64,000 bases of DNA from Rhodanobacter sp. Soil772. GTDB lineage: Bacteria; Pseudomonadota; Gammaproteobacteria; Xanthomonadales; Rhodanobacteraceae. Below are positions 15,610 to 26,946 of this stretch, in pieces. Within the stretch, counting starts at the first letter, position 1; each line of letters opens with the position of its first letter. The stretch is from contig NZ_LMSK01000001.1 in NCBI RefSeq assembly GCF_001428385.1, forward strand, positions 125,355-189,354, in the 5' to 3' direction. A model generated the notes under the pieces. The model was not told where the DNA came from. It saw only the letters and a list, made by a program, of their open reading frames with translations, and ran no database searches. A program made the position numbers and the translations under genes.

Positions 15610-16197
15610 ATGGCAGGTTTCGATCTGATCAAGCGCATGTTCGGCGATCACGGCGAGCGCCGTGCGGTGCCCCGCAGCGGCGAGCCGAAGGAAGCCTGCA
15701 TCCTGGTGGTGGACGACTCGGCCACCATCCGCGCCGTGCTCGGCAAGATGCTGGCGCAGAACGGTCACGTGGTGCTGAAGGCGGCCGATGGCGAAAGCGC
15801 GCTGGAAATCGCGCGCACGGAACGCCCCGACCTGGTCTTCCTCGACATCGTGATGCCCGGCATGAGCGGCTTCGCGGTATTGCGCGCCCTGCGCCACGAC
15901 CTGCTGACCCGGGACATCCCGATCGTGATGATCAGCGGCAACCTGCAGGCGACCGAGCAGTTCTACGTGCAGCGTTTCGGCGCGGACGATTTCATGAAGA
16001 AGCCGTTCGGCCGCAGTGAAGTGTTCGCGCGCATCGAACACCTCACGCGCCGCGGCCGACTGGTGGTGCGCCAGCGCACGGCGGAGGAATCGTTGCCGGC
16101 CGAGCCCGAACACACCGCCGCCGAACACGCCGCCATCCCCGACATCGCGATGCCGGATCCGCAGGACCTGATCGTGCCGCCCACCGGGCAGGCATGA
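15610..16197 (+). CDS. Stand-alone CheY-like response regulator, copy 1
   Basis: This 195-residue protein has a 28-residue N-terminal extension, a receiver domain (about 29-150; acidic pair VVDDS, phospho-acceptor D79 in FLDIVMPG, K131 in KKPFG) and a 45-residue tail, with no DNA-binding or enzymatic output domain. The tail contains IPDIAMPD at 176-183, the only part conserved in the tail of the paralogue at 16729. It probably works by protein-protein contact, as PilG/PilH- or CheY-type proteins do. No histidine kinase is adjacent, so it is an orphan. It lies 70 bp after the AEC permease gene and 34 bp before hslR. Confidence 0.85.
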   Translation: MAGFDLIKRMFGDHGERRAVPRSGEPKEACILVVDDSATIRAVLGKMLAQNGHVVLKAADGESALEIARTERPDLVFLDIVMPGMSGFAVLRALRHDLLTRDIPIVMISGNLQATEQFYVQRFGADDFMKKPFGRSEVFARIEHLTRRGRLVVRQRTAEESLPAEPEHTAAEHAAIPDIAMPDPQDLIVPPTGQA

Positions 16198-16218
16198 GTA
16201 CCGCGTTCGCGGGGGCGC

Positions 16219-16224
16219 GATAAT
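16219..16224 (+). promoter_or_regulatory. -10 element giving a probable leaderless hslR transcript
   Basis: GATAAT ends seven bases before the hslR ATG at 16232, so a transcript would begin at or next to the start codon. There is no Shine-Dalgarno in the intervening CCCCGCG. Confidence 0.4.
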
Positions 16225-16231
16225 CCCCGCG

Positions 16232-16630
16232 ATGAACAAGCCGCCCACCCACCCGACGACCGATACCCGCGCCGACGTATGGCTGTGGGCGGCGCGTTTC
16301 TTCAAGACGCGCAGCCTGGCCCGGCAGGCGATCGACGGCGGCCGCGTCGACGTCAACGACATGGGCTGCAAGCCGGCCAAGGCACTGCACGTCGGCGACC
16401 GCCTGAAGATCAGCCGCGGCGAGGAGCGGCTGGAAGTCGAGCTGCTGGTGCTGTCCGACAAACGCGGTCCGGCCAGCGCGGCGCAGACGCTGTACCGCGA
16501 GACCGACGCCAGCCGTGCCGCCCGCGAAGCGGTGCGTGAACAGCATCGGCTGGTTGGCGCGAGCGGCCCGCTGAAGCGGCCGGATAAGCAGGCACGGCGC
16601 GAATTGCGACGGCTCAAGGATGCGCGCTGA
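16232..16630 (+). CDS. hslR: Hsp15-like S4-domain ribosome rescue protein
   Basis: This 132-residue basic protein has an S4 RNA-binding domain in its first 65 residues (RADVWLWAARFFKTRSLA, then GGRVDVNDMGCKPAKALHVGD) followed by an Arg/Lys-rich helical tail, the architecture and length of Hsp15. Hsp15 binds 50S subunits carrying stalled nascent chains after heat shock and helps return them to use. The gene is inserted between two paralogous response-regulator genes. Its promoter seems to overlap the start codon, with GATAAT at 16219-16224 and no ribosome binding site, so a leaderless message is likely. Confidence 0.9.
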   Translation: MNKPPTHPTTDTRADVWLWAARFFKTRSLARQAIDGGRVDVNDMGCKPAKALHVGDRLKISRGEERLEVELLVLSDKRGPASAAQTLYRETDASRAAREAVREQHRLVGASGPLKRPDKQARRELRRLKDAR

Positions 16631-16728
16631 GCAGTACATCGCAGAATACCGGCCAGATCTGCGGGAATATCCATGTAAATCCACGGGCTTGGCGCCGCCG
16701 CGTCATCCCACAGAGCCGGGAGGCTTGC

Positions 16729-17388
16729 ATGGACGGGCACGCGCTGATGAATGGCATCGGTTTTTTCAAACGCCTGCTGGGCAACCACGCAGCCGTCGAG
16801 CATCGGGTGGAGCCGCAGGCGGCGCTGGGCGCGCGCATGCTGGTGGTCGACGATTCGCCCACGATCTGCGCCGTGCTCGGCAAGATGCTGCGCCAGGACG
16901 GTTACGCCGTGCTCAAGGCCACCGAGGGCAAGGATGCGATCGAGCTGGCCCGCAGCGAGCAGCCGGAGCTGATCTTCCTGGACATCGTGATGCCGGGCAT
17001 GAACGGGTTTGCGGTGTTGCGCGCGCTGCGCCACGACCCGCTGACCCGGGGCATCCCGATCGTGATGATCAGCGGCAACCCGCAGGCGACCGAGCAGTTC
17101 TACGTGCAGCGCTTCGGTGCCGACGATTTCATGCAAAAGCCCTTCGACCGCGACGAGGTGTATCTGCGCATCGGCCAGCTGGTGCAGTCAGGGCGGCTGG
17201 CCGGCCGGTTGCCGCCGGAGCCGGTCGAACTGGCGTCGCCGCCGGTGCTGTCGGCCGAGGAATTGTCGGCCGACGACCTGGCCGACATTCCGGATATCGC
17301 GATGCCCGATGCGGATGCCACGCCGCACCTGACCGGCGCGGTCGCGATGCCGCAAGCCACCTTGCAGGTGGTTCACGGCATCGGCTGA
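16729..17388 (+). CDS. Stand-alone CheY-like response regulator, copy 2
   Basis: This 219-residue paralogue of the protein at 15610 has a receiver domain at about 35-155 (acidic pair VVDDS, D85 in FLDIVMPG, K137 in QKPFD). The receivers share long identical runs, such as the SGN-x-QATEQFYVQRFGADDFM block. The C-terminal tail has diverged except for IPDIAMPD at 187-194. GGGAGG lies close before the ATG. There is no output domain. The two copies probably arose by tandem duplication around hslR or with hslR inserted later. They may compete for the same kinase or partner. It converges with the catalase gene nine bases downstream. Confidence 0.85.
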   Translation: MDGHALMNGIGFFKRLLGNHAAVEHRVEPQAALGARMLVVDDSPTICAVLGKMLRQDGYAVLKATEGKDAIELARSEQPELIFLDIVMPGMNGFAVLRALRHDPLTRGIPIVMISGNPQATEQFYVQRFGADDFMQKPFDRDEVYLRIGQLVQSGRLAGRLPPEPVELASPPVLSAEELSADDLADIPDIAMPDADATPHLTGAVAMPQATLQVVHGIG

Positions 17389-17397
17389 CGGTTCGGG

Positions 17398-18840
17398 TTA
17401 GATCGCCAACCCCAGCACCTTGGCTACGCCTGCCGCATAGGCCGGGTCGGCCTTGGCGAAGTGGCCGAGCTGACGGCGGATGATTTCCTCCGGTACGCCC
17501 TGCATCGCCGCGGCGATGTTGTCGAACAACTGCTGCTTCTGCGCATCGCTCATCAAACGAAACAGGTCGCCGGGTTGCCGGTAATCGTCGTTGTCGGCGC
17601 GGTGGTCGTAGCGATCGGCGTCGCCGGAGATCCGCAGCGGCGGCTCCTTCACCGAGGGGTCCTCGACCGGGCCGCCGAACGAGTTCGGCTCGTAGTTCAC
17701 GCTGCCGCCGCCGTTGTCGCCGTAGCACATCGACCCGTCGCGTGCGTAGTTGTGCACCGGGCAGCGCGGCTGGTTCACCGGCAGCTGGTCGTGGTTCGCG
17801 CCGAGCCGGTAACGCGCCGCATCGGCGTAGGAGAACAGGCGGAACTGCAGCACTTTGTCCGGCGAGAAGCCGATGCCGGGCACCACGTTGGCGGGTGAGA
17901 AGCTGGACTGCTCGACCTGGGCGAAGTAGTTGTCCGGGTTGCGGTTCAGTTCCATCACGCCGACCTCGATCAGCGGGTAGTCCTTGTGCGGCCATACCTT
18001 GGTCAGGTCGAACGGGTTGTACCAGGTGTTCTCCGCGTCGGCCTCGGGCATCACTTGCACGTACAGCGTCCACTGCGGGAAATCCTTGCGCTCGATCGCC
18101 TCGTACAGGTCGCGCTGGTGCGATTCGCGGTCGTTGCCGATCAGCGTCGCCGCTTCGGCATTGGTGAGGTTCCTGATGCCTTGCCGGGTCTTGAAGTGGA
18201 ACTTCACCCAGTAACGCTCGCCGGCCTCGTTCCAGAAACTGTAGGTGTGGCTGCCGAAGCCGTGCATGTGGCGCAGCGTGGCGGGGATGCCGCGATCGCT
18301 CATCAGCGTGGTCACCTGGTGCAGCGACTCGGGCGACAGCGACCAGTAGTCCCACATCGCGGTCGGATTGCGCATGTTGCTGCGCGGGTCGCGCTTCTGC
18401 GTGTGGATGAAGTCGGGGAACTTGTACGGGTCACGGATGAAGAACACCGGCGTGTTGTTGCCGACCAGATCCCAGTTGCCTTCCCCGGTATAGAACTTCA
18501 GCGCGAAGCCGCGCACGTCGCGCTCGGCATCCGCCGCGCCGCGCTCGCCGGCCACGGTAGAAAAACGCGCCAGCATCGGCGTCTGCTCCCCCGGCTTGAA
18601 CACTTTGGCGCGAGTGTATTTCGTGATGTCGTGGGTGATGGTGAGCGTGCCGAACGCGGCGGAGGCCTTCGCATGTACCACGCGCTCGGGGATGCGCTCG
18701 CGGTTGAAGTGCGCGTGCTTCTCGAACAGCGCGACGTCCTGCACCAGTAGCGGGCCGCGCGGGCCGGCGGTGAGGCTGTTCTGGTTGTCGGCCAGCGGTG
18801 CACCGGCGTCGGTGGTCAGGGTCTTGCGGTCCTGGCTCAT
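17398..18840 (-). CDS. Monofunctional haem catalase
   Basis: This 480-residue protein is a small-subunit (clade 3 type) catalase that dismutates hydrogen peroxide. Visible landmarks are [12 protein letters not shown] with the distal catalytic His (about residue 55), [13 protein letters not shown] with the catalytic Asn, and [14 protein letters not shown] with the proximal haem-ligand Tyr. There is no signal peptide, so it acts in the cytoplasm. CAGGAG lies just before the ATG. About 85 bp upstream is an ATAG-N7-CTAT element that matches the OxyR half-site, which would make the gene peroxide-inducible. Length is normal for the family. Confidence 0.95.
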   Translation of the reverse strand: MSQDRKTLTTDAGAPLADNQNSLTAGPRGPLLVQDVALFEKHAHFNRERIPERVVHAKASAAFGTLTITHDITKYTRAKVFKPGEQTPMLARFSTVAGERGAADAERDVRGFALKFYTGEGNWDLVGNNTPVFFIRDPYKFPDFIHTQKRDPRSNMRNPTAMWDYWSLSPESLHQVTTLMSDRGIPATLRHMHGFGSHTYSFWNEAGERYWVKFHFKTRQGIRNLTNAEAATLIGNDRESHQRDLYEAIERKDFPQWTLYVQVMPEADAENTWYNPFDLTKVWPHKDYPLIEVGVMELNRNPDNYFAQVEQSSFSPANVVPGIGFSPDKVLQFRLFSYADAARYRLGANHDQLPVNQPRCPVHNYARDGSMCYGDNGGGSVNYEPNSFGGPVEDPSVKEPPLRISGDADRYDHRADNDDYRQPGDLFRLMSDAQKQQLFDNIAAAMQGVPEEIIRRQLGHFAKADPAYAAGVAKVLGLAI

Positions 18841-18921
18841 GGTGGGCTCCTGTGGGGCTTGGGTGTTCGGCCAATGTACGCAGGCGTGGCGATAAGCGGA
18901 ATTCGAATGTTCTGATGTAGA

Positions 18922-18940
18922 CCATAGCCCATGTCTATGG
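18922..18940 (-). promoter_or_regulatory. OxyR-like site upstream of the catalase gene
   Basis: CCATAG and CTATGG flank a 7-bp centre, giving ATAG-N7-CTAT, the core of the OxyR recognition motif. It lies 85-100 bp before the catalase start. A second copy at the spacing expected for an OxyR tetramer is not clear. Confidence 0.45.
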
Positions 18941-19030
18941 TTGAGACGGCCGCGGCCGGGCTCGACAGGTCAGCATCGCCGATGGGGTGTTAGCGCAACG
19001 TGGTAGCGGCAACGTCGGTTGCCGTCGTGG

Positions 19031-21607
19031 TCAGCCCAGCTGTTTCAGGCGGTACAGCGCTTCCAGCGCCTCGCGCGGGGTCAGTGCGTCCGGGTCGATC
19101 TGTTCCAGCGCGCGTTCGGCGGCGGAGGGTTGCGCCGGGGCGAACAGGCCCAGTTGTGGCGAGGCATCGGCGGCCGGCGCGGATGTGCTGGCGTGCTGGT
19201 GCATGCCGCGCTCGAGTTCGGCCAGGGTGCGCCTCGCATCGGCGATCACCGATTTCGGCAAACCGGCCAGCGCCGCTACCTGCAGGCCGAAGCTGCGGTT
19301 GGCCGGGCCTTCCTTCACCGCGTGCATGAACACCAGTTGCTCGCCGTATTCGACGGCGTCCAGGTGCACATTGGCGATCGCCGCGAACTCGTTGGCCAGT
19401 TCGGTGAGCTCGAAATAGTGGGTGGCGAACAGCGTGTAGGCGCGGCTGCTGCGCGCCAGGTGCACGGCGGCGGCGCGGGCCAGCGACAGGCCGTCGTAGG
19501 TGCTGGTGCCGCGGCCGACCTCGTCCATCAGCACCAGGCTGTCGGCGGTGGCGTTGTGCAGGATGTTCGCCGTCTCGCTCATTTCCACCATGAAGGTGGA
19601 CTGGCCGCGCGAGAGGTCGTCGCCGGCGCCGATGCGGGTGAAGATGCGGTCGATCGGGCCGATCACCGCGCTCGCCGCCGGCACGTAGCTGCCGATGTGC
19701 GCGAGCAGCACGATCAGCGCGTTCTGGCGCATGTAGGTGGACTTGCCGCCCATGTTCGGGCCGGTGATCACCAGCATGCGGCGGGTGTCGTCGAGCTTCA
19801 GGTCGTTCGGCTCGAACGGCTCGTCGCGGACTTTCTCGACCACCGGATGGCGGCCGCGTTCGATCGCGATGCCGGGTTCGTCGGTGAGCTGCGGGGCGCT
19901 CCAGTCCAGTGCCTCGGCGCGCTCGGCCAGGGTGGCCAGCACGTCCAGCTCGGCCATCGCGGCGGCGGCGGTTTTCAGCGGTTCGAGTTTTTCGGTCAGC
20001 GTGTCGAGCAGCGCCTCGTACAGCGCGCGTTCGCGCATCAGCGAGCGTTCCTTCGCCGACAGCACCTTGTCCTCGAATGCCTTCAGTTCCTCGGTGATGT
20101 AGCGCTCGGCGTTCTTCGTCGTCTGCCGGCGCGTGTAATGCGTGGGCGCCTTGTCCGACTGCGCCTTGGTGATCTCGATGTAGTAGCCGTGCACGCGGTT
20201 GTAGCCGACCTTCAGCGTCGTGATGCCGGAGGAGGCCTTCTCGCGTTCCTCCAGCTCGACCAGGTACTGGTCGGCGTGGGTGGACAGGCGGCGCAGCTCG
20301 TCGAGTTCGGCGTCGTAGCCGTCGGCGATCACGCCGCCGTCGCGCTGCAATACCGGCGGTTGTTCGACCACGGCGCGGGCGAGCAGGGCGGCGCTGTCCG
20401 CGTGGTCGCCGATGCGTTCGACCAGGGCGTGCAGCAGCGGGCTGTCCAGCGTGGCGATCTGTTCGCGCAACATGGGCGCCGCGGCAAGGCCGTCGCGCAA
20501 GGTGGACAGGTCGCGCGGGCGCGCCGAGCGCAGCGCCACGCGGGCGAGGATGCGTTCGAGGTCGCCGATGCCGCGCAGCTGTTCGCGCAGGCTGTCGTAA
20601 CGGCGGCTGTCGATCAGCGTACCGATCGCCTGGTGGCGCTGGCGCAGCAGCTCGCGCGAACGCAGCGGCCGGGTCAGCCAGCGGCGCAACGCTCGCGCGC
20701 CCATCGGCGTCACGGTTTCGTCGAGCACGCCGAGCAGGGTGTGTTCGGTGCGGCCGCTGGGGTGGGTATCCAGTTCCAGGTTGCGGCGCGTGGCCGCGTC
20801 CAGCGCGATCGTCTCGCTGGCGCTTTCCACCGCCATGCCGGTGAGGTGCGGCAGCGCGCTTTTCTGGGTTTCCTCGACGTAGCCGAGCAGGCAGCCGGCG
20901 GCGGCGACGGCCAGCGGCAACTTGTCCACGCCGAAGCCGCCAAGGTCGCGGGTGCCGAAGAAGCGGTTCAGTTCGCGTTTTGCGGCATCGCTGTCGAAGT
21001 GCCATGGCGGCCGCTTGCGCAGGCCGGGCAGGGTGCTAACCAGTTTCGGCCACGCCACGTCCTCGCCGATCAGGGTCTCGGCCGGCTGCAGCCGTGCCAG
21101 CTCGGCGGCCAACGCCTCGGCGTTCGGTATTTCGGTGAGCAGGAAGCGGCCGCTGCTGAGGTCGACCCAGGCCAGCCCGTACGCGCCATGCGCCCCGGCG
21201 GCGATCGCCAGCAGCAGGTTGTCGCGGCGTTCCTCCAGCAGCGCCGCGTCGGTCACCGTGCCGGGGGTGACGATGCGCACCACCTTGCGTTCGACGATGC
21301 CCTTGGCCAGCGCCGGGTCGCCCATCTGCTCGCAGATCGCCACCGATTCGCCGAGGCGCACCAGCCGCGCCAGGTAGTTTTCCACCGCGTGATACGGCAC
21401 GCCGGCCATCGAGATCGGCGCGCCGCCCGACTGCCCGCGCTGGGTCAGGGTGATGTCGAGCAGTCGCGCCGCCTTGCGCGCGTCGTCGTAGAACAGCTCG
21501 TAGAAATCGCCCATGCGGAAGAACAGCAGCACGTCCGGGTGCTCGGCCTTGGCCGACAGGTACTGCCGCATGAACGGGGTGTGCTTGGTGAGATCGTCTT
21601 GGTTCAT
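19031..21607 (-). CDS. mutS: DNA mismatch repair protein MutS
   Basis: This 858-residue protein recognises mismatches and small loops and recruits MutL. The N-terminal mismatch-binding domain has the F-x-E motif in [15 protein letters not shown] (about residues 30-44). The long clamp and lever domains follow. The ATPase has Walker A in [11 protein letters not shown] (about 615) and the Walker B region [16 protein letters not shown]. The tail carries the beta-clamp-binding-like QLGLFAP and ends with the short helix used for tetramer formation. The ATG at 21607 fits the family start ([16 protein letters not shown]). It is divergent from pncC. Its partner mutL is at 57710, far away in the same window. 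Confidence 0.97.
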   Translation of the reverse strand: MNQDDLTKHTPFMRQYLSAKAEHPDVLLFFRMGDFYELFYDDARKAARLLDITLTQRGQSGGAPISMAGVPYHAVENYLARLVRLGESVAICEQMGDPALAKGIVERKVVRIVTPGTVTDAALLEERRDNLLLAIAAGAHGAYGLAWVDLSSGRFLLTEIPNAEALAAELARLQPAETLIGEDVAWPKLVSTLPGLRKRPPWHFDSDAAKRELNRFFGTRDLGGFGVDKLPLAVAAAGCLLGYVEETQKSALPHLTGMAVESASETIALDAATRRNLELDTHPSGRTEHTLLGVLDETVTPMGARALRRWLTRPLRSRELLRQRHQAIGTLIDSRRYDSLREQLRGIGDLERILARVALRSARPRDLSTLRDGLAAAPMLREQIATLDSPLLHALVERIGDHADSAALLARAVVEQPPVLQRDGGVIADGYDAELDELRRLSTHADQYLVELEEREKASSGITTLKVGYNRVHGYYIEITKAQSDKAPTHYTRRQTTKNAERYITEELKAFEDKVLSAKERSLMRERALYEALLDTLTEKLEPLKTAAAAMAELDVLATLAERAEALDWSAPQLTDEPGIAIERGRHPVVEKVRDEPFEPNDLKLDDTRRMLVITGPNMGGKSTYMRQNALIVLLAHIGSYVPAASAVIGPIDRIFTRIGAGDDLSRGQSTFMVEMSETANILHNATADSLVLMDEVGRGTSTYDGLSLARAAAVHLARSSRAYTLFATHYFELTELANEFAAIANVHLDAVEYGEQLVFMHAVKEGPANRSFGLQVAALAGLPKSVIADARRTLAELERGMHQHASTSAPAADASPQLGLFAPAQPSAAERALEQIDPDALTPREALEALYRLKQLG

Positions 21608-21697
21608 GCAATGCAAGTCTTGGCGTGGTCGCGCGGAACAGGTAGAACGGTGCCTCTGCGCGTGGCGCAAAGTTTCGTTCAAGTTCGGGAGTCTCGC

Positions 21698-22207
21698 ATG
21701 GAGTTGTCGTCTGTTCCTACCGATGCCGAGTTGCTGGCACTGGCCGGCGAGGTGGCCGACGAGGTGCAACGCTGCCGGCTGATGCTGGTGACGGCCGAGT
21801 CCTGCAGCGGTGGCTGGATCGCCAAGACGCTGACCGACCTGCCGGGCAGCTCGGCCTGGTTCGATGCCGGCGTGGTGACCTACAGCTACGAGGCGAAGGA
21901 GGCGCTGCTCGGGGTCAACCCGCGCACGCTGGAGCACACCGGCGCAGTCAGTGAGGAAACCGTGCTGGAAATGGTGTCCGGCGCGCTGGCGCGCTTTGGC
22001 GCCGGCGTGGCGGTGGCGGTGACCGGCATCGCCGGGCCATCGGGTGGCACCCCGGACAAACCGGTCGGCACGGTCTGGATCGGCTGGAAGCGCCGTGGCG
22101 GCTATGGCCATGCGCAGTTGTTCCACTTTCCGGGCGACCGCGAGGCGGTGCGGCGGCAGACCGTGGCGGCGGCGCTCATCGGTTTGCGTAGAACGCTGAC
22201 GGAATGA
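21698..22207 (+). CDS. pncC: Nicotinamide-nucleotide amidohydrolase PncC (CinA C-terminal family)
   Basis: This 169-residue protein is a stand-alone CinA C-terminal domain. It deamidates nicotinamide mononucleotide to nicotinic acid mononucleotide and so recycles NMN released by NAD-dependent DNA ligase and other reactions. [16 protein letters not shown] and [22 protein letters not shown] are the family signatures. The ATG at 21698 has GGGAG seven bases upstream. It sits between mutS and recA, the usual neighbourhood of cinA next to recA in many bacteria. There is no N-terminal MoCF-like domain. Confidence 0.92.
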   Translation: MELSSVPTDAELLALAGEVADEVQRCRLMLVTAESCSGGWIAKTLTDLPGSSAWFDAGVVTYSYEAKEALLGVNPRTLEHTGAVSEETVLEMVSGALARFGAGVAVAVTGIAGPSGGTPDKPVGTVWIGWKRRGGYGHAQLFHFPGDREAVRRQTVAAALIGLRRTLTE

Positions 22208-22357
22208 CGCGCCGTCTGCCGCCAGACCGGCTTGACCGGTGTGGGATACTGGCCGCGTCAGTGCCGATCGTCCGCGATCGCGCCAGCGTGATCGCAGCCG
22301 GTGAGATTCGATCCGGGCATCATGCAACCCATTCACAGCCCAACCGGAATACAGACG

Positions 22358-23395
<1,038 letters not shown>

Positions 23396-23426
23396 GCGGT
23401 GATCGTTGGCGTTCCCCGGCGGAAGA

Positions 23427-23451
23427 CATGGCCCGGCTTGCCCGGGCCATG
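23427..23451 (+). terminator. recA-recX attenuating hairpin
   Basis: CATGGCCCGG (23427-23436) pairs with the complementary arm ending at 23451, with a five-base loop. It lies between the recA stop (23395) and the recX start (23467). Only a weak T-rich stretch follows, so it would terminate only partly, keeping recX below recA as known in other bacteria. Confidence 0.6.
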
Positions 23452-23466
23452 TCCGTTTGCGTGGTC

Positions 23467-23964
23467 ATGAAACGCCCGCCCGGCAAGGACGATCCGGCCA
23501 GGCCGAAGCGCAGCGCGTACGACAAGGCGCTGGGCTTGCTGGCGCGTCGCGAGCATTCGCGCAAGGAGCTGAAGACCAAGCTGCGCCAGGGCGGTTACGA
23601 GGGCGACGAAGCCGCCGCCGCGCTGGACCGGCTCGGCGAGCAGCATTACCAGGACGACGACCGCTTCGCCGAGGTGCTGCTGCGCAGCCGGATCGCTCAG
23701 GGCTACGGCCCGCTGCGCCTGCGCGTGGAGCTGAAAAGCCACGGCCTGGCCGACGCACGCATCCGCGAGCTGCTGGACGAAGCCGAGGTCGACTGGGCCG
23801 CTTCGGCCGCCGCCCAACTGCGTCGCCGCTACGGTGGCGCGGGCACGGCAGACCCCGCCGAACGTACCCGGCGGGCGCAATTCCTCTTGCGCCGCGGCTT
23901 TGCCGCCGCCACAGTACGAAGTGTTACCCACGCCGATGTGGACGAAGCCGACGATATTTCCTGA
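23467..23964 (+). CDS. recX: RecA regulator RecX
   Basis: This 165-residue helical protein binds RecA filaments and limits their extension and ATPase. The RecX pattern shows as ALGLLARREHSRKELKTKL near the N-terminus and RLGEQHYQDDDRFAEVLLRSRI in the middle, followed by further three-helix repeats (KSHGLADARIRELLDE). The ATG at 23467 lies just after the intergenic hairpin; earlier in-frame ATGs at 23428 and 23449 fall within the hairpin and are less likely. Co-transcribed with recA by partial read-through. alaS follows at 24049. Confidence 0.92.
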   Translation: MKRPPGKDDPARPKRSAYDKALGLLARREHSRKELKTKLRQGGYEGDEAAAALDRLGEQHYQDDDRFAEVLLRSRIAQGYGPLRLRVELKSHGLADARIRELLDEAEVDWAASAAAQLRRRYGGAGTADPAERTRRAQFLLRRGFAAATVRSVTHADVDEADDIS

Positions 23965-24048
23965 AATCCATCATCCGCAAATGATGGGTTGACGGGTCGG
24001 GTGGCCTGGCCGCGGCGTGGCCTTTATCGCCTGCCACCTTTGATCCGC

Positions 24049-26676
24049 ATGAAAACCTCCGACATCCGCTCCGCCTTCCTCGACTACTTCCGCTCCAAGG
24101 ACCACACCATCGTGCCGTCCAGCTCGCTGGTGCCGGCCAGCGACCCGACCCTGCTGTTCACCAACTCGGGCATGGTGCAGTTCAAGAACGTGTTCCTCGG
24201 CAGCGAGAAGCTGCCCTACGTGCGCGCAGCCGACGTGCAGCGCTGCCTGCGCGCCGGCGGCAAGCACAACGATCTGGACGCCGTGGGCTATACCGCGCGC
24301 CATCACACGTTTTTCGAGATGCTGGGCAACTGGTCGTTCGGCGACTATTTCAAGCGCGACGCGATTGCCTACGCATGGGAGCTGCTGACTGAAGTCTTCA
24401 AGCTGCCGGCGGACAAGCTGTGGGTCACCGTCTATCACACCGACGACGAAGCCTTCGACATCTGGAACAAGCAGGTCGGCGTGCCGGCCGAACGCATCGT
24501 GCGCATTGGCGACAACAAGGGCGCGCCGTATGCGTCCGACAATTTCTGGCAGATGGCCGACACCGGTCCGTGCGGTCCGTGCACCGAGATCTTCTACGAT
24601 CACGGCGCGGAGATTGCCGGCGGTCCGCCCGGTTCGCCGGACGAGGACGGCGACCGCTACATCGAGATCTGGAATCTGGTGTTCATGCAGTTCGACCGCG
24701 CGCCCGACGGCACGCTGAGCCCGCTGCCGGCGCCGTGCGTGGACACCGGCATGGGCCTGGAGCGTCTCGCCGCGGTGCTGCAGCACAAGCATTCGAACTA
24801 CGAGATCGACCTGTTCGCGCACCTGATCCGCGTCGCCAGTGAGCTGACCGGCACGAAGGACCTGGCCAACAAGTCGCTGCGCGTAATCGCCGACCATATC
24901 CGCGCCTGCGCCTTCCTGATCGTCGACGGCGTGTTGCCGTCCAACGAGGGGCGCGGCTACGTGCTGCGCCGGATCATCCGCCGCGCCTTGCGGCACGGCT
25001 GGATGCTCGGCGTGCGCGGCGATTTCTTCTGGAAGATGGTGCAGCCGCTGGTCGAGGAAATGGGCGCGGCCTATCCCGAGCTGCCGGCGAAGCAGGCGTT
25101 CGTCGAAGACGCGCTGCGTACCGAGGAGCATCGTTTCGGCGAGACGCTGGAACACGGCATGCGCCTGTTCGACGAAGTCGCGGCGAAGTCGGGCAAGACC
25201 ATCCCAGGCGTGGATGCCTTCCGCCTGTACGACACCTACGGCTTTCCGGTCGACCTCACCGCCGACATCGCGCGCGAGCGCGGCCTCGAGGTAGACATGG
25301 ACGGCTTCGAGCAGGCCATGAACGAACAGCGCGAGCGCGCCCGCGCCGCCGGCAAGTTCGAGGCCAAGGGGCAGATGCCGGCCGAGCTGGCTAGCCAGCT
25401 CAAGCCCACGGTTTTCCTCGGCTACGAGGCGCTGCAGAGTGAAGGCAGCAAGGTGCTCGGCATCGTGCGCGGCGGCAAGCAGGTCGATCAGCTGGGCGAA
25501 GGCGAGGAGGGCCTGCTGATCCTCGATCGCACACCGTTCTACGCCGAGTCCGGCGGCCAGGTCGGCGACACCGGCGCGCTGTCCAACGCGGCCGGCCGCT
25601 TCGAGGTCGGCGATACGTTGAAGATGGGTGGCGTGTTCTTCGGCCATGCCGGCCGCTGGCGTGGTGGGCAGCCGTTGCGTACCGGTGACGTGGTCGAGAC
25701 TCAGGTGGATGCATCGCGGCGCCAGGCGATCGTGCTCAACCATTCGGCCACTCATCTGCTGCATGCGGCGCTGCGCAAGGTGCTGGGCGACCATGTCGCG
25801 CAGAAGGGCTCGCTGGTAGCGCCGGAACGGCTGCGTTTCGATTTTTCGCACTTCAAGCCGATGAGTCATGACGAACTGGCCCGGGTCGAGGCGCTGGTGA
25901 ACACCGAGGTGCGCCGCAACGCGGTCGCCGAAGTGCACAACATGGGCTACGACCAAGCGATCGAGTTCGGCGCGATGGCGCTGTTCGGCGAGAAGTACGG
26001 CGACGAAGTGCGCGTGCTGAGGATGGGCGACTTCTCCACCGAGTTGTGCGGTGGCACCCATGTCGGGCGCACCGGCGACATCGGCTTGTTCAAGATCGTC
26101 AGCGAGGCCGGCGTGGCTTCCGGCGTGCGCCGCATCGAGGCGGTCACCGGTGCCGGCGCGCTGACCTGGGTAGCCGACGAGGAGCGTCGCCTGACCGAGT
26201 TCTCGCAACTGCTTTCCAGCAGCGGCGACGAGGCGGTGGAAAAGCTGCGCCAGCTTTTCGACCGCCAGAAAAAGCTCGAGCGCGAGCTTGAATCGCTGCG
26301 CAGCAAGGCGGCCGGTTCGGCCACCGCCGACCTGGCGGGGGCCGCGAAGGATGTCGATGGCATCAAGGTGGTGGCGGCGCGGCTGGAAGGGCTCGACGCG
26401 AAGTCGCTGCGCGACAGCGTGGACCAGCTCAAGCAGCAGCTTGGCGACTGCGTGATCCTGCTGGCCGGTGCGGCCGATGGCCGTGTCTCGCTGATCGCCG
26501 GCGTGCACGGCAAGGCGCTGGGTAGGGTCAAGGCCGGCAGCGTGGTGGCGCACGTCGCCGCGCAGATCGACGGCAAGGGCGGCGGGCGGCCGGACATGGC
26601 CCAGGGCGGTGGAACGGATGCGCCGAACCTGCCCGTCATCCTGTCGGCATTGCCGGATTGGATTTCGGCCCAGTAA
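24049..26676 (+). CDS. alaS: Alanyl-tRNA synthetase
   Basis: This 875-residue class II synthetase charges tRNA-Ala. It has the catalytic core at the N-terminus ([18 protein letters not shown], motif 1-2 region), the tRNA-recognition domain, an editing domain with the zinc-binding H-x3-H in [12 protein letters not shown] (about 564) and CGGTHV (about 666), and a C-terminal coiled coil plus C-Ala domain (from about 715). The ATG at 24049 gives the family N-terminus [14 protein letters not shown]. The recA-recX-alaS-csrA order is typical of gammaproteobacteria including Xanthomonadales. Length is normal. Confidence 0.97.
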   Translation: MKTSDIRSAFLDYFRSKDHTIVPSSSLVPASDPTLLFTNSGMVQFKNVFLGSEKLPYVRAADVQRCLRAGGKHNDLDAVGYTARHHTFFEMLGNWSFGDYFKRDAIAYAWELLTEVFKLPADKLWVTVYHTDDEAFDIWNKQVGVPAERIVRIGDNKGAPYASDNFWQMADTGPCGPCTEIFYDHGAEIAGGPPGSPDEDGDRYIEIWNLVFMQFDRAPDGTLSPLPAPCVDTGMGLERLAAVLQHKHSNYEIDLFAHLIRVASELTGTKDLANKSLRVIADHIRACAFLIVDGVLPSNEGRGYVLRRIIRRALRHGWMLGVRGDFFWKMVQPLVEEMGAAYPELPAKQAFVEDALRTEEHRFGETLEHGMRLFDEVAAKSGKTIPGVDAFRLYDTYGFPVDLTADIARERGLEVDMDGFEQAMNEQRERARAAGKFEAKGQMPAELASQLKPTVFLGYEALQSEGSKVLGIVRGGKQVDQLGEGEEGLLILDRTPFYAESGGQVGDTGALSNAAGRFEVGDTLKMGGVFFGHAGRWRGGQPLRTGDVVETQVDASRRQAIVLNHSATHLLHAALRKVLGDHVAQKGSLVAPERLRFDFSHFKPMSHDELARVEALVNTEVRRNAVAEVHNMGYDQAIEFGAMALFGEKYGDEVRVLRMGDFSTELCGGTHVGRTGDIGLFKIVSEAGVASGVRRIEAVTGAGALTWVADEERRLTEFSQLLSSSGDEAVEKLRQLFDRQKKLERELESLRSKAAGSATADLAGAAKDVDGIKVVAARLEGLDAKSLRDSVDQLKQQLGDCVILLAGAADGRVSLIAGVHGKALGRVKAGSVVAHVAAQIDGKGGGRPDMAQGGGTDAPNLPVILSALPDWISAQ

Positions 26677-26724
26677 CCTGCGTCGGCGCAAGCTGAACGC
26701 TACGTTTGTAGCGGTTCGGGCGCA

Positions 26725-26754
26725 TTGCACAGAAGAATCAGGCTCAGTTACTAT
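26725..26754 (+). promoter_or_regulatory. Candidate csrA promoter
   Basis: TTGCAC (26725-26730) and TACTAT (26749-26754) are 18 bp apart, a plausible sigma-70 promoter in the 270-bp gap after alaS. It would give a leader of about 185 bases holding several GGA trinucleotides (CAGGA twice, a GGACGGACGG run and ATGGAG at the ribosome binding site), possible CsrA autoregulatory sites. Confidence 0.45.
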
Positions 26755-26946
26755 CGACCAAGTGTCGGCGCAATCGGTAACGGTGGTGTCGCCAGTCAGG
26801 ACGCTCAGGAGTGTTTTGGCTGTGAGCCGGGAAGGCGGTAGGGCCTTCGGCGGATCAATCGTCGAACTGTGGACGGACGGACGCTCAGGGGTGAGGCACC
26901 GTCAATCCGCAGGCCTGTGACCAACAGCATTTATGGAGTAGCAATC

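Noticed and set aside
19019..22207. Plus-strand open frame of over 1000 codons across mutS
   Set aside because: It is antisense to mutS apart from its last part, which is the true pncC gene; composition bias of high-GC codons explains the rest.
22200..22357. LexA (SOS) box expected before recA
   Set aside because: No palindrome of the gammaproteobacterial CTG-N10-CAG or Xanthomonas TTAG-N6-TACTA form was found by eye in this stretch.
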